Source: an uncultured Hellea sp.
Lineage (GTDB): Bacteria; Pseudomonadota; Alphaproteobacteria; Caulobacterales; Maricaulaceae
Direction of reading: 5' to 3'
Assembly: GCA_938007935.1 (NCBI GenBank)
Contig: CALLMD010000010.1
Span: 1-64,000 of the forward strand
DNA length: 64,000 bases
How positions within the stretch are numbered: position 1 is the stretch's first letter; each line of letters begins with the position of its first letter. Both the position numbers and the translations under genes were made by a program. Of the stretch, positions 49,301 through 59,652 are shown piece by piece. The notes under the pieces were generated by a model. The model did not search any database. It was given only the letters and a program-made list of their open reading frames with translations, and had not been told where the DNA came from.

Positions 49301-49777
49301 TTAGCCCGTTAGGTGGTCCTTAACGATTGCGCCGGCTTTGCCCATATCAAGACGTCCTGCATATTCGCCTTTTAGGCGGCCCATAATTTTACCCATATCC
49401 TTAAGGCATGTTGCGCCTGTATCTTCGACAATGACCGCGATTGCCACTTTCATTTCATCCTCAGATAGCGCTTTGGGCATAAATTCGCGTACAATTTCAA
49501 TCTCGCTGCGCTCACGCTCAGCAAGTTCAGGTCGGCCATTTTCTTCATAGGTTTTGGCGCTCTCTTCACGCTGTTTCACCATTTTCGCAAGGAGTGAAAG
49601 AATTTCTGGCTCGTCAATACCATCGCAGCGATCTTCGGACCTTGCGGCAATATCACGATCTTTTATCGCAGCGCTGACAAGGCGCAATGTCGAGACACGC
49701 AAGGAATCCTTGCTTCTCATAGCATCCTTAGTCGAGTCTGAAATCGATTCGCGTAAGGTCGTTTGGGCTTCAGCCAT
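49301..49777 (-). CDS. GatB/YqeY domain protein
   Basis: A 158-residue helical protein of the YqeY family, related to the tail domain of GatB. LRVSTLRLVSAAIKDRDIAARS and LLAKMVKQREESAKTYEENGRPELAERERSEIEIVREFMPKALSEDE are typical. In related species it lies between carA and the primase/rpoD genes and is proposed to aid tRNA-dependent reactions, which is unproven. It converges on ilvA. Confidence 0.93.
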   Translation of the reverse strand: MAEAQTTLRESISDSTKDAMRSKDSLRVSTLRLVSAAIKDRDIAARSEDRCDGIDEPEILSLLAKMVKQREESAKTYEENGRPELAERERSEIEIVREFMPKALSEDEMKVAIAVIVEDTGATCLKDMGKIMGRLKGEYAGRLDMGKAGAIVKDHLTG

Positions 49778-49994
49778 ATGTTTGTCCCTTCAAATTGATC
49801 ACACCTTTATGGGCTTGATCAGGTACAAAAAGCAGCCCCACGCGCTGTTTTGCAGGATTATTCCGAGGATTGTATAGGAATAAAGGGCTGAATGCCAAGC
49901 CCGAGAAATATTAAACCTTGAATCCTGTGCCGCCCTGACTAAAACACCCGCACAGTAACTGCACCTGCGCCTAAAAAGGGCAAAACGGGGATTT

Positions 49995-51161
49995 ATGAGC
50001 GACGAAAACAAAAAGCAAGTCTTTAATCAAACCGCCACAGGCGCCCTCATCCTCGCAAATGGCGAGGTTTTTTATGGGCAGGGCTGCGGCGCAATTGGGG
50101 AGGCTGTGGGCGAAGTCTGCTTTAATACAGCGATGACAGGTTATCAGGAAATCCTGACAGACCCCTCTTATACCGACCAGATTATCTGCTTTACCTTCCC
50201 GCATATTGGCAATACGGGCACGACCCCTGAAGACGAGGAAGCGGCCACAGCCCAAGCCCAAAACGCGGCGCGCGGGGCCATCTTTAAAGCCCCTATAACG
50301 CCGGCCTCAAATTGGCGTTCACAATCTGAGCTTTGCGACTGGCTTAAGCAGCGCGGCATAATCGGCTTATCAGGTGTGGATACGCGCGCCTTGACGTCAT
50401 TCATCCGCGATAACGGCATGCCTAACGGCGTTATCGCCCACGCCCCTGATGGAAAATTTGATATCAAGGCCTTGGCAGCCAAAGCTAGCGGCTGGAACGG
50501 ACTTGTCGGCGCAGACCTTGCGCTTGGCGTCTCAACACAAGAAAATTTTGACTGGCGAGAAGCGCGCTGGGTCTGGCCAAAAGGCTATGAGAATAAAGAG
50601 GGCGTGAAATCTGTTGTCCTCATCGATTATGGCGTCAAACGTAATATTATGCGCAACCTTGTCTCCTCGGGTATGAAAGTGACCGTCGTGCCAGCAAAAA
50701 CCCCCGCCAAGGATATATTGGCGCTTAAGCCTGATGGCGTCGTTCTTTCTAATGGCCCCGGCGATCCCGCTGCAACAGGCAAATATGCCATTCCGATTAT
50801 TCAAGAGATTATCGCCGCCGATAAACCTATTCTAGGCATCTGCCTGGGGCATCAAATGCTGGCCCTCGCGCTTGGCGCAAAAACCATGAAAATGGAACAA
50901 GGCCATCACGGGGCCAACCATCCCGTCAAAGACTACACGACAAATAAAGTCGAAATCGTGTCGATGAATCACGGTTTTGCCGTTGATCAAGACAGTCTGC
51001 CCGAAAACGTTATTGAGACCCATGTCAGCCTCTTTGATGGCTCCAATTGCGGTATTCAGCTTAAAGGCAAACCTGTTTTCTCTGTGCAGCATCACCCAGA
51101 GGCCAGCCCCGGCCCGCAAGATAGTTTTTACCTCTTTGAGAGATTTGCAAACGCGCTTTAG
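49995..51161 (+). CDS. carA: carbamoyl-phosphate synthase small subunit
   Basis: A 388-residue class I glutamine amidotransferase that supplies ammonia to CarB for arginine and pyrimidine synthesis. [69 protein letters not shown] (catalytic Cys near 275) and [14 protein letters not shown] (catalytic His, Glu) are present. The start ATG is preceded by GGGG six bases upstream. It is divergent from the YqeY gene; carB is 2.8 kb downstream on the same strand. Confidence 0.97.
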   Translation: MSDENKKQVFNQTATGALILANGEVFYGQGCGAIGEAVGEVCFNTAMTGYQEILTDPSYTDQIICFTFPHIGNTGTTPEDEEAATAQAQNAARGAIFKAPITPASNWRSQSELCDWLKQRGIIGLSGVDTRALTSFIRDNGMPNGVIAHAPDGKFDIKALAAKASGWNGLVGADLALGVSTQENFDWREARWVWPKGYENKEGVKSVVLIDYGVKRNIMRNLVSSGMKVTVVPAKTPAKDILALKPDGVVLSNGPGDPAATGKYAIPIIQEIIAADKPILGICLGHQMLALALGAKTMKMEQGHHGANHPVKDYTTNKVEIVSMNHGFAVDQDSLPENVIETHVSLFDGSNCGIQLKGKPVFSVQHHPEASPGPQDSFYLFERFANAL

Positions 51162-51535
51162 GCTACTTTAGTGTTCTGACGTAGCCAAGCATCGAGATTT
51201 TTGAAGGTCACCGTTTTTTCATCAAACAGGCCATAAATAAATTTTATCATGGCTTGGCTATCTGCTGTAACGTCAATACCATTGACTTTTAAGAACGTCA
51301 GCATCACGTCGGCGGCCACACGTTTATTGCCATCGACAAAAGGATGGTTCATCATAAAGCTTTCCCAAAGCGCAGAAGCTTCTTCTAATATGTCCTGATA
51401 ATATCCAGTACGGGGTCTATATACGGCCATTTCTACGAGTCCCATATCCCGAACACCAGACGCACCGCCAAAGATTCGAATTTGAATTTCGTGAAATACT
51501 AAGACATCTTCAACACTCGGATACCATCTTTTCAT
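51158..51535 (-). CDS. Doc-family (Fic fold) toxin
   Basis: A 125-residue death-on-curing protein. The catalytic motif is [26 protein letters not shown] near 62-87, with His, Phe, Asp, Asn, Lys and Arg all in place, so the active site looks complete. P1 Doc phosphorylates elongation factor Tu; other family members may modify other targets. It overlaps the antitoxin gene as ATGA on the minus strand. It converges on carA with a four-base overlap. Confidence 0.93.
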   Translation of the reverse strand: MKRWYPSVEDVLVFHEIQIRIFGGASGVRDMGLVEMAVYRPRTGYYQDILEEASALWESFMMNHPFVDGNKRVAADVMLTFLKVNGIDVTADSQAMIKFIYGLFDEKTVTFKNLDAWLRQNTKVA

Positions 51536-51828
51536 TTAGCAAGTTCAACGAAAAGATCATGATAACGCTCAAGCACTTCATCATGCGCCGCCTTTACATC
51601 AGGACGCATCACATAGCCCTGCTTTTCTTTGAGCATCATCTCAACCGCTTCTTCTAAAACGGATTGAATTTGCCGGCCTTCGGATTTTGCATATTCACGC
51701 AGGCGGCGCAGTAAATCTGCATCCATTTGGGTCGCAAATTTTTGACGCTCGGATTTAAAAGCTGAACTCGTTTCTTTTACGCTTTTAGCTCTCGATGCTT
51801 TCTTTTGTGAGTATTCATGATTTTGCAT
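51532..51828 (-). CDS. RHH-type antitoxin partner of Doc
   Basis: A 98-residue basic protein. The ATG at 51828 was chosen because AAAGGA lies seven bases upstream. The N-terminal 35 residues are charged and probably disordered. A ribbon-helix-helix segment follows (KFATQMDADLLRRLREYAKS, then EGRQIQSVLEEAVEMMLKEK), and the tail (about 70-98) would wrap the toxin. The usual Doc partner is a Phd-type protein, so this is a mixed pair. It probably represses its own promoter. Confidence 0.85.
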   Translation of the reverse strand: MQNHEYSQKKASRAKSVKETSSAFKSERQKFATQMDADLLRRLREYAKSEGRQIQSVLEEAVEMMLKEKQGYVMRPDVKAAHDEVLERYHDLFVELAK

Positions 51829-51895
51829 GGCGCAATCCTTTCGAATTACACCCTTCAATCAACATCTTGTTTTGTCAAGATGTATCATGATAAAG

Positions 51896-52924
51896 CTAGT
51901 CTAATCGCACAGCCCCGCTGGCAATCAAGCTCTCTGCCCCTGCTAAAATCGCTTCTTTGGCGGGGCGGGGCATGACCTGCGTCATCGTGGTAACATAGGC
52001 TGCATCTGCCTCATGAAAGGTTCCAAGGTCCGGCAAGAGCACTTTTGCAGAATCGTCAAACAAAGCCAAAAGACGGAAAACAAAATTTGGCATTTCACTT
52101 TTGGGCAAGCCTTTTAGCTCTGGATATTTTACGCGCAATATATCGGCAACTTCTTTCAGCCAAAGCGTTTGACCTGTGGCGAGAAGACGCCTCCCGCCCG
52201 CTTCTTTTGAGGTCATAGCCGCAACATGAATAGCGGCGCAGTCGCGCACATCAATGAACGGCGTAGCAATTTTTGGCGCGCGCGGAATACGGCCAATCAT
52301 AATCGCTTTTAAAAGGCCTAATGACGCGCCTGCATTTCCATAAGTATCGGGCCCAAAAACAACACCGGGACACACTGTCGTTAATTTATCCTTCAAGCCC
52401 TGTGCATTGACATAGGCCCAAGCCGATTTCTCGGCTCGCGTTTTTGAAATCGGATAAGATGTCATGAGACGCCATTCGGGATCAGACCAATCATTTTCGG
52501 TCAGCATCATCTTCGCGCCTTTACCGCGTTGTCCCATCATGGCGGCGATGGATGATGTTAAGACAATACGCTCTGCGCCCGCTGAAAAGCCATGTTCCAA
52601 AACACGCTGCGCGCCGGCTCTCGCCTCTGGCACCAAAGCTTCACGCTCCTTTGGCGCGTCATGGGGAAGCGGGGAGGCAATATGCTGAATATAGCGGCAA
52701 TCTTTGACAGCCTCTGCCCAACCTGCATCCGCGCTTAAATTAGCTTCAACAAGTTCAAGTTTAGAGACATCACTGCCTGCCACTTCAAGGGCGTCAACAA
52801 TTTTCTGTCCCTTCGCCTTATTACGAACGCTCCCACGAACATGATAACCTTTTGCGAGCAGACGTTCTGCGACATGTGATCCAATAAAACCGGATAGGCC
52901 GGTGACCAACACACGGTCTGTCAT
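51896..52924 (-). CDS. NAD(P)-dependent reductase, DFR/extended SDR type
   Basis: A 342-residue extended short-chain dehydrogenase resembling dihydroflavonol reductase and bacterial aldehyde reductases. The dinucleotide loop is VTGLSGFIGSHVAERL (6-21). The Ser is in LTSSIAAMMG, and YPISKTRAEKSAW near 157 carries the Tyr and Lys of the catalytic triad. The substrate is unknown. It lies just downstream of the M48 protease, two bases after its stop. Confidence 0.9.
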   Translation of the reverse strand: MTDRVLVTGLSGFIGSHVAERLLAKGYHVRGSVRNKAKGQKIVDALEVAGSDVSKLELVEANLSADAGWAEAVKDCRYIQHIASPLPHDAPKEREALVPEARAGAQRVLEHGFSAGAERIVLTSSIAAMMGQRGKGAKMMLTENDWSDPEWRLMTSYPISKTRAEKSAWAYVNAQGLKDKLTTVCPGVVFGPDTYGNAGASLGLLKAIMIGRIPRAPKIATPFIDVRDCAAIHVAAMTSKEAGGRRLLATGQTLWLKEVADILRVKYPELKGLPKSEMPNFVFRLLALFDDSAKVLLPDLGTFHEADAAYVTTMTQVMPRPAKEAILAGAESLIASGAVRLD

Positions 52925-52926
52925 GT

Positions 52927-53787
52927 TTAGCGAATCTTATCGGGGCAGGATTGATTATAGACATCAATCATGGCTGGCATCATCCGCTCAAAATCGGCCA
53001 CGCGTGTTGCAGGCGCGGGGTGAGTGGAGCCAAATTCTGGCGGCGTTGGTCCGCCTGCTGCGCCCATGCGCTCCCATAGCTTTGGCGCTTCGCGGGGATC
53101 ATAACACGCACGGGCCACAAGAAGCAGCCCTATTTCATCAGCTTCGGATTCATGTTTACGTGAAAAAGGTAGCGCAAAGCCATATTGGCTAATCCCGCCA
53201 AAAATACCCATGACGGCCTTTTGCGCGCCAAAATCCATACCGCCAGCACCCATAGACACGCCCGCCCCGACAATGCGCTGCATATTTTGCTGTGCCATAC
53301 GCTCTGCCCCGTGATGGGCAAGGGCATGGGCAACTTCATGACCCATAATGACGGCAAGCCCATCTTCATTTTCTGCGATCGGAATAAGGCCCGTATAAAC
53401 AGCCGTGTACCCCCCCGGCAGCGCAAAGGCATTGGCCTGCTCGGATTCGATGACATTAAACGCCCAATCAAAACCTGGGTCTTCATCAGAAGCCGCCCGC
53501 GCAATACGCGCGCCAATTTCGCGTACAGCGTCAACCACAGGGCCACTTTGCACCAAATTCTCACGGTTATCGGATAAGATTTGCTGATAGCTTTGCAGAC
53601 CGAGCTGCATTTCAGCTGCGGGTTTCATCGTACGTAGTTGCTTACGTCCTGTATAAGGGACCGTCTTCTGGTTCGCAAAATAGTAAATACCTGCGCCAAT
53701 GGCAAAAAGCAGCATAAGCTGCCAGCGAAATCCGCCGCGACGCCTTCGCATGCCGCCCGTACGCCTATTTTGTGTGCGATAAACCAT
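52927..53787 (-). CDS. M48 family metalloprotease
   Basis: A 286-residue zinc protease. A basic N-terminus is followed by one membrane helix (about 22-40). The zinc motif is MGHEVAHALAHHG (His150, Glu151, His154) and the third ligand lies in KHESEADEIGLLL near 210. The length and layout match the membrane-anchored BepA/YggG-like group that performs quality control of outer-membrane proteins. Start ATG 53787. Confidence 0.92.
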   Translation of the reverse strand: MVYRTQNRRTGGMRRRRGGFRWQLMLLFAIGAGIYYFANQKTVPYTGRKQLRTMKPAAEMQLGLQSYQQILSDNRENLVQSGPVVDAVREIGARIARAASDEDPGFDWAFNVIESEQANAFALPGGYTAVYTGLIPIAENEDGLAVIMGHEVAHALAHHGAERMAQQNMQRIVGAGVSMGAGGMDFGAQKAVMGIFGGISQYGFALPFSRKHESEADEIGLLLVARACYDPREAPKLWERMGAAGGPTPPEFGSTHPAPATRVADFERMMPAMIDVYNQSCPDKIR

Positions 53788-53936
53788 GATTCACCCTATA
53801 AAAACTTTATTCACTTATAACATAGTTTTTGCGCGTTTGAATACTTGTATCAACACCGCGCTTTCATTAAAGGGAGACAATTTGGCTTTTCAGGCCAGAT
53901 TCGCATCCGTTTTGTGTTAATCAAAGGCCCGAATTT

Positions 53937-56900
53937 ATGCCAAAAAGAACTGATATCCAGTCAATCCTTATCATTGGGGCTGGACCGATTGTTATTGGCC
54001 AGGCTTGCGAATTTGATTATTCAGGCGTCCAAGCCTGTAAAGCCCTCAAAGATGAGGGATATAGGGTCATTCTCGTAAACTCCAATCCCGCGACAATCAT
54101 GACCGACCCCGGCATGGCGGATGCGACCTATGTTGAGCCCATCACACCTGAATTAGTTGAAAAAATTATTGCGATTGAAAAACCTGACGCTCTACTCCCG
54201 ACGATGGGCGGACAGACCGCGCTCAACACGGCCCTTGCGCTTGAGGAAATGGGCGTACTGAAAAAATATGGCGTCGAGATGATTGGTGCCAAGGCCGACG
54301 TTATCGACAAAGCCGAAAGCCGCGACCGCTTTGCTAAGGCCATGACGAAAATCGGCCTCGAAAATCCCCGCGCCACAATTATTACAGCGCCCATGGGTGA
54401 AGACGGCGAACCTAACATAGCAGAGGGCGTTGCCGAGGCTGTCCGCAAACTTCCCGAAACAGGGCTGCCTGCCATTATCCGCCCCGCCTTTACAATGGGC
54501 GGCACAGGCGGCGGCGTGGCTTATAACCTAGAAGAATTTGAAGAGATTGTCCGCTCGGGCCTCTCCGCATCGCCGACCAATGAAGTCCTCGTTGATGAGA
54601 GCCTTTTAGGATGGAAAGAATATGAGATGGAAGTTGTCCGCGACAAAGCGGATAATTGTATCATCATTTGCGCCATTGAAAATATTGACCCGATGGGCGT
54701 GCATACGGGCGATTCTATTACGGTCGCCCCTGCCTTGACCCTGACAGATAAAGAATATCAGATTATGCGCGATGCTTCGATTGCGGTGCTGCGTGAAATC
54801 GGCGTCGAAACGGGCGGCTCTAATGTGCAATTTGGGCTCAATCCCAAAGATGGCCGCATGGTTGTGATTGAAATGAACCCGCGTGTTTCCCGTTCATCCG
54901 CTTTGGCATCAAAAGCCACAGGGTTTCCCATTGCGAAAGTCGCGGCCAAGCTAGCGGTTGGTTATACACTTGATGAACTCGACAACGATATTACCGGCGC
55001 AACACCTGCCGCCTTCGAGCCGACCATTGATTATGTCGTGACCAAGATACCGCGTTTTGCCTTTGAAAAATTCCCAGGCGCAGAACCCGTCTTAACCACG
55101 GCGATGCGCTCTGTGGGTGAAGCGATGGCTATCGGCCGCACATTTTCAGAGTCCTTGCAAAAAGCCCTGCGGTCTCTGGAAACTGACCTAACGGGCCTTA
55201 ATGAAATTGTACTTGATCCGAACGGTAAGATGAGTGCGGATGAGCTTAAAAACGCGATGAAAGCGCGGCTCTCAATCCTTGCCCCAGACCGCCTCTTGGT
55301 TATCGCGCAAGCGTTTCGCCAAGGCTTCACCCTTGAGAAGATTTTTCAATATACGCAAATCGACCCTTGGTTTTTGCGCCAAATTCAAGACCTCGTAAAA
55401 GCAGAACAGTGGCTAAAATCAAACGGTCTGCCTAAGACCGAGCAAGAGTGGCGTTCCATTAAATCCGAAGGCTTTGCCGATGCGCGCATCGCAGAGCTGA
55501 CAGGCAAAACTGAGCAAGCCGTGCGCAAAGCCCGCCGCGCCAAAGACGTCCGCCCCGTTTATAAGCGCGTCGACACCTGTGCGGCCGAATTCCAAGCCAA
55601 AACACCTTATATGTATTCGACATATGAAGTCCCAAGCTTTGGCGGCAAAGTCGATGATGAAGCCCGCGTCTCAAGCCGTGATAAAGTCATCATTCTCGGC
55701 GGCGGTCCAAACCGTATCGGCCAAGGGATTGAATTTGATTATTGCTGCTGTCACGCCGCATATGCGCTGGATGATATTGATATCGAATCCATCATGGTGA
55801 ATTGTAATCCGGAAACCGTCTCAACTGATTATGACACCTCGGACCGTCTTTATTTTGAACCTTTGACCGAAGAAGATGTGCTTGAACTCATCATGACTGA
55901 GCAACAAGCTGGCTCGCTGAAAGGCGTAATCGTCCAATTTGGCGGGCAAACACCGCTTAAACTCGCCGAAGCCTTGGAAGCGAACGGCATACCCCTTTTA
56001 GGGACAAAGCGCGACGCGCTAGACCGCGCGGAAGACCGCGAACGGTTTAAAGCCCTTGTTGAAAAACTAGATCTCAAGCAACCCAATAACGCGATTGCTA
56101 AAAACGCCAAAGAAGCCATTGAGGCCTCTAAAACCGTTGGTTATCCGCTCGTTCTGCGCCCTTCTAATGTGCTTGGCGGACGCGGCATGGAAATTGTTGA
56201 TAATGACGCCGAGCTTAAGCGCTATATTACAGAAGCTGTCCGCGTCTCGGGTAAGTCCCCGCTCCTAATTGATCAATATTTGCGTGACGCCATTGAAGTG
56301 GATGTTGACGTTATTTGTGACGGCGAAGACGTTTATGTTGCGGGCATTATGGAACATATTGAAGAAGCCGGGGTTCACTCTGGCGACTCGGCCTGTTCTC
56401 TTCCGCCTTACACATTATCGGATGAAATCGTGGAGGAACTTGGCAGACAAGCCAAAGTTCTCGCCTTAGAGCTCGGTGTTGTTGGGCTTATGAACACGCA
56501 ATTCGCGGTCAAAGATGATGTTGTCTATCTGATTGAAGTTAATCCGCGCGCCTCACGTACGGTGCCTTTTGTCGCCAAAGCAATTGGCCAGCCCATTGCT
56601 AATATCGCCGCCAAAGTTATGGCGGGTAAAAAACTCTCTGAATTTGACCTCTCTGTGAAGCCGCAAAAACATATTGCGGTGAAAGAAGCGGTCTTTCCAT
56701 TTGCCCGCTTCCCTGGCGTGGATACGGTGCTTGGCCCTGAAATGCGCTCAACGGGTGAAGTTATGGGATTGGCTGAAACCTTCGGTATGGCCTTTGCCAA
56801 AAGCCAGCTAGGCGGTGGTGTCAATCTCCCCTCTTCAGGAAAAGTTTTCATCTCAGTGCGCGAGCAGCATAAGCCTCTAATGGCAGAGCTTGCCGCCGAC

Positions 56901-57233
56901 CTCATAAAGCTGGGCTTTAAAATTGTCGCGACAGGCGGAACAACAAAATATTTACGCGAGCAAGGTATAGAAGTTGAATATGTCAAGAAAGTTCATGAGG
57001 GTCGCCCCCATATTGTGGACGCGATGAAAAATGGTGATATCCAGCTCGTCTTTAATACAACAAGCGGGAAACAATCTCTGCAAGATAGTTTCTCATTACG
57101 CCGAACAGCTTTGACCCAAAAGATACCTTACTTCACGACCGCCGCCGCAGCGCGCGCCTGCGTTCAAGCGATAAAAGAGCTCGCAACTGATGATTATCAG
57201 GTCGAAAGTTTGCAAGCAATTGCAAGGGGTTAA
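53937..57233 (+). CDS. carB: carbamoyl-phosphate synthase large subunit
   Basis: A 1098-residue enzyme with two tandem ATP-grasp halves. The first opens [32 protein letters not shown] and contains [12 protein letters not shown]; the second opens [28 protein letters not shown] and contains [32 protein letters not shown] and [16 protein letters not shown] are the metal-binding strands. The last 140 residues are the MGS-like regulatory domain. In the first half the usual GSGPI loop reads GAGPI. It pairs with carA, separated here by a toxin-antitoxin pair, a reductase and a protease. Confidence 0.97.
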   Translation: MPKRTDIQSILIIGAGPIVIGQACEFDYSGVQACKALKDEGYRVILVNSNPATIMTDPGMADATYVEPITPELVEKIIAIEKPDALLPTMGGQTALNTALALEEMGVLKKYGVEMIGAKADVIDKAESRDRFAKAMTKIGLENPRATIITAPMGEDGEPNIAEGVAEAVRKLPETGLPAIIRPAFTMGGTGGGVAYNLEEFEEIVRSGLSASPTNEVLVDESLLGWKEYEMEVVRDKADNCIIICAIENIDPMGVHTGDSITVAPALTLTDKEYQIMRDASIAVLREIGVETGGSNVQFGLNPKDGRMVVIEMNPRVSRSSALASKATGFPIAKVAAKLAVGYTLDELDNDITGATPAAFEPTIDYVVTKIPRFAFEKFPGAEPVLTTAMRSVGEAMAIGRTFSESLQKALRSLETDLTGLNEIVLDPNGKMSADELKNAMKARLSILAPDRLLVIAQAFRQGFTLEKIFQYTQIDPWFLRQIQDLVKAEQWLKSNGLPKTEQEWRSIKSEGFADARIAELTGKTEQAVRKARRAKDVRPVYKRVDTCAAEFQAKTPYMYSTYEVPSFGGKVDDEARVSSRDKVIILGGGPNRIGQGIEFDYCCCHAAYALDDIDIESIMVNCNPETVSTDYDTSDRLYFEPLTEEDVLELIMTEQQAGSLKGVIVQFGGQTPLKLAEALEANGIPLLGTKRDALDRAEDRERFKALVEKLDLKQPNNAIAKNAKEAIEASKTVGYPLVLRPSNVLGGRGMEIVDNDAELKRYITEAVRVSGKSPLLIDQYLRDAIEVDVDVICDGEDVYVAGIMEHIEEAGVHSGDSACSLPPYTLSDEIVEELGRQAKVLALELGVVGLMNTQFAVKDDVVYLIEVNPRASRTVPFVAKAIGQPIANIAAKVMAGKKLSEFDLSVKPQKHIAVKEAVFPFARFPGVDTVLGPEMRSTGEVMGLAETFGMAFAKSQLGGGVNLPSSGKVFISVREQHKPLMAELAADLIKLGFKIVATGGTTKYLREQGIEVEYVKKVHEGRPHIVDAMKNGDIQLVFNTTSGKQSLQDSFSLRRTALTQKIPYFTTAAAARACVQAIKELATDDYQVESLQAIARG

Positions 57234-57347
57234 CCCTATTTCATCTGAATCTGGGGCTTGACTCTAGCGAGAAAAGTTTGCAACGTAATGATGTCCTGAC
57301 TTATTTATCGTCTCCTTTCGTAAAATGGGAAATTGGACATTTATAAG

Positions 57348-57375
57348 CGGCAGGGTGGCACCCCTGCCGTTTTTT
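57348..57375 (+). terminator. intrinsic terminator of carB
   Basis: CGGCAGGG (57348-57355), loop TGGCAC, CCCTGCCG (57362-57369) and six T. It lies 115 bases after the carB stop. Confidence 0.9.
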
Positions 57376-57404
57376 ATTGCGCCGTCATCCCGTAAACTTA
57401 AGCC

Positions 57405-57434
57405 ATAAAAAAACCCTCCGTAAAACGCAGGGTC
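57405..57434 (-). terminator. intrinsic terminator of the urcA-type gene
   Basis: On the minus strand CCCTGCG and CGGAGGG pair with one mismatch around a five-base loop and are followed by seven T. It lies about 25 bases after the stop of the UrcA-family gene. Confidence 0.75.
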
Positions 57435-57458
57435 AAAGCTTAGATATTAAAAACGGTT

Positions 57459-57782
57459 TTACGAAAATTCGTTTTTATAAAGCCGCGTCAGGGCCTCATT
57501 ATCGACATCAAAAACAAAATCTTCAAGTAAGGCTTTTGTACATTGCTTTTCCATATGCCTAATGGAAAGCGGAACAGGTCCAGGCGACGTGCAAGAGCTC
57601 TCGGCTTTACGCGCCAAGGCGTTATAAACGCGCTCAACACCATAATCTGTCGCCAGATCGCGTTGGTCGATTGTCGTTTTAATAATCTCTGCATTTAGGG
57701 GGTCCGCAAAGGCTGGGCTTGTGATTGCAAAGCTGCCGCCAATCACCAATGCGGCTGTCGTTGTTTTAATGAGCTGTCTCAT
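57459..57782 (-). CDS. UrcA family secreted protein
   Basis: A 107-residue exported protein with a signal peptide (cleavage after ITSPAFA, about residue 26). The mature part follows the UrcA pattern: a DLATDYGVERVYNALARKAESSC segment, a second Cys in MEKQCTKALL about 20 residues later, and a closing DNEALTRLY helix. The two cysteines probably form a disulphide. UrcA proteins are frequent in Caulobacterales, Sphingomonadales and relatives; their function is unknown. Confidence 0.8.
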   Translation of the reverse strand: MRQLIKTTTAALVIGGSFAITSPAFADPLNAEIIKTTIDQRDLATDYGVERVYNALARKAESSCTSPGPVPLSIRHMEKQCTKALLEDFVFDVDNEALTRLYKNEFS

Positions 57783-57908
57783 TAGGGTCTCCTTTATTAT
57801 TGCAAATTACGTTATACAATTTGCTTTAGTGAAACCCGTCATCGACAAAATGGCACTCCGCCGAAGACGGGGATAAAGAGAATACCAGTTCGAAGGGGAT
57901 ATTTCTCT

Positions 57909-57971
57909 TTATTGTTTTTCGATAAACTATTTGAAGGGAAATGTCTAGAGATTATTATCGAAAAACAATAA
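57909..57971. promoter_or_regulatory. perfect 17-bp inverted repeat, candidate operator pair
   Basis: TTATTGTTTTTCGATAA (57909-57925) and its exact reverse complement TTATCGAAAAACAATAA (57955-57971) flank 29 bases. Each arm is itself close to palindromic (TTATTG/CGATAA) and matches the candidate HTH operator at 20081-20097 at 14 of 17 positions. It lies 127 bases upstream of the urcA-type gene and 165 bases upstream of greA. Apart from this the gap 57783-58135 holds only a 13-codon frame at 57942 with a GAAGGG upstream. Confidence 0.55.
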
Positions 57972-58135
57972 ATTTGATGTAATGATGTCGTAGGACTCCA
58001 TTGAACTTTATATGTTTGCGAAAAATTTACCCTCATCGATACACAAATACAGATAAAGATAGTTAAGACCTTTTCCCTTGATTCCATGGAAAAAGAGCTT
58101 ATCTGTGCGCGGCCTAAGAATTTTGGATAAAGAAA

Positions 58136-58609
58136 ATGCAAAAATACCCGATGACAGTTGGCGGACATGCCGCCCTTGAAGCTGAATTGAAACATTTGAA
58201 ATCTGTGGAGCGTCCAGAGATTATCAATGCGATTTCTGTTGCGCGTGAACATGGCGATTTATCGGAAAATGCCGAGTACCATGCCGCCAAGGAAAAACAG
58301 GGGTTTATTGAAGGCCGCGTTCAAGAACTTGAATCAAAACTCTCTCTCGCCCAAGTCATTGATACCTCAAAGATGTCTGGCGATACGGTGAAATTTGGCG
58401 CCATTGTCAAAATCGTCAATGAAGATACGGATGAAGAAAGCACTTACCAAATTGTTGGCGAAGATGAAGCCAGCGTTAAAGATGGTAAGGTCTCAATCAC
58501 CTCGCCTATTGCGCGGGCTATGATTTCCAAAGAAGTCGGCGATGTTTTCGAAGTCATCGCGCCGGGCGGGTCTAAAGGCTATGAGATTTTGGAAGTCAGC
58601 TACAAATAA
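58136..58609 (+). CDS. greA: transcription elongation factor GreA
   Basis: A 157-residue protein that rescues backtracked RNA polymerase by stimulating transcript cleavage. The N-terminal coiled coil (about 9-75) includes [25 protein letters not shown] and [25 protein letters not shown], with the conserved acidic tip DLSENAEY. The C-terminal FKBP-like domain ends [21 protein letters not shown], then [10 protein letters not shown]. Its stop overlaps the next gene as TAATG. Confidence 0.97.
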   Translation: MQKYPMTVGGHAALEAELKHLKSVERPEIINAISVAREHGDLSENAEYHAAKEKQGFIEGRVQELESKLSLAQVIDTSKMSGDTVKFGAIVKIVNEDTDEESTYQIVGEDEASVKDGKVSITSPIARAMISKEVGDVFEVIAPGGSKGYEILEVSYK

Positions 58610-59589
58610 TGACCGCCGAGCCGGTTAGCTGCCTGGTCATAACCGATGGGCGGCGCGGTATTGAAAATCAGGCCTTAGGTCTCGCCGAAGCCGTCGCGCG
58701 GCTACGGCCTACAAATATTACCCCGCTAATCATTGATGCTGGCGCGGCCTTTAAGGCCGCCAGCCCAAGTCTGCAATTTGCGCTTAAATCAAAACTCTCT
58801 GATTACGGCATTAAAGACGCCCCGCCTGATATGGCTATAGGTTGCGGGCGGCAGGCCATCGCGCCTTTATTTGCGCTTAAAAAAGCGGCCCCCACATGTT
58901 TTACAGCCTATATCCAAGACCCGCGTCTTGACCCTGCCCGCTTTGACCTTGTGATTGCGCCGACACATGACGCCCTTACAGGGGCCAATGTCGAGACCAT
59001 GATTGGCTCGCCCAACCGTATCATAAAAGCCGAGATTGCAGGCAAGACGATAAATTTTGCAGATCAGCTCGACGTGCTGCCCATGCCGCGCGCGGCTTTT
59101 TTAATTGGCGGACATTCTAAAACGCATAAGCTGACACAAAAAACCCATGCCAATCATCTGGCCACAGCCAAGACCGTTATTGAAAAAGGCCATAGCTTGC
59201 TCATTACCCTGTCACGCCGCACGCCAGACTTTGCGCGGCAGAGCTGGCGGGAGTTAGCAGATACACATAAACATATATGGCTTTATGATGGGGATGGCCC
59301 TAACCCCTATAACGCCTTTTTAGGCGGCGCTGAAATTCTCTTCGTGACCGAGGATAGTACGAATATGCTGACTGAGGCGGCAAGTACGGGCAAGAGCGTT
59401 TTCAGGCTCCCCATGGAAGGCAATCCGGGCAAGTTTCAAACCCTCTATGACGCGCTGGGCGCGCGCTGTAACATTCAGCGCTTTAATGGAAAGTTCGATA
59501 TTACGGCCTATGAGCCCTTAAATGAAACAGCGCGCATTGCGGAGCGTTTCTGGGCCCATTATGATGCGCGTTTTGCGGTGATGAATTAG
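58609..59589 (+). CDS. ELM1-family (DUF1022) protein
   Basis: A 326-residue protein of the ELM1/DUF1022 family, found in alphaproteobacteria and, in plants, at mitochondria where it aids fission. The sequence shows VITDGRRGIENQALGLAEAVARL near the N-terminus, MAIGCGRQAIAPL, IQDPRLDPARFDLVIAPTHD and TEDSTNMLTEAASTGKSVF, a glycosyltransferase-B-like layout. It is coupled to greA by a one-base overlap. Role in bacteria is unknown. Confidence 0.88.
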   Translation: MTAEPVSCLVITDGRRGIENQALGLAEAVARLRPTNITPLIIDAGAAFKAASPSLQFALKSKLSDYGIKDAPPDMAIGCGRQAIAPLFALKKAAPTCFTAYIQDPRLDPARFDLVIAPTHDALTGANVETMIGSPNRIIKAEIAGKTINFADQLDVLPMPRAAFLIGGHSKTHKLTQKTHANHLATAKTVIEKGHSLLITLSRRTPDFARQSWRELADTHKHIWLYDGDGPNPYNAFLGGAEILFVTEDSTNMLTEAASTGKSVFRLPMEGNPGKFQTLYDALGARCNIQRFNGKFDITAYEPLNETARIAERFWAHYDARFAVMN

Positions 59590-59652
59590 CCTCCACAAAG
59601 CTATTGCTCTCACGTCCCTTACTTCTTATCTTAATGTAAGGACTCAGGTAAT

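Noticed and set aside
59590-59652. Possible cobalamin riboswitch before nrdJ
   Set aside because: The gap is only 63 bases, too short for a cobalamin riboswitch, and no B12-box-like sequence was seen.
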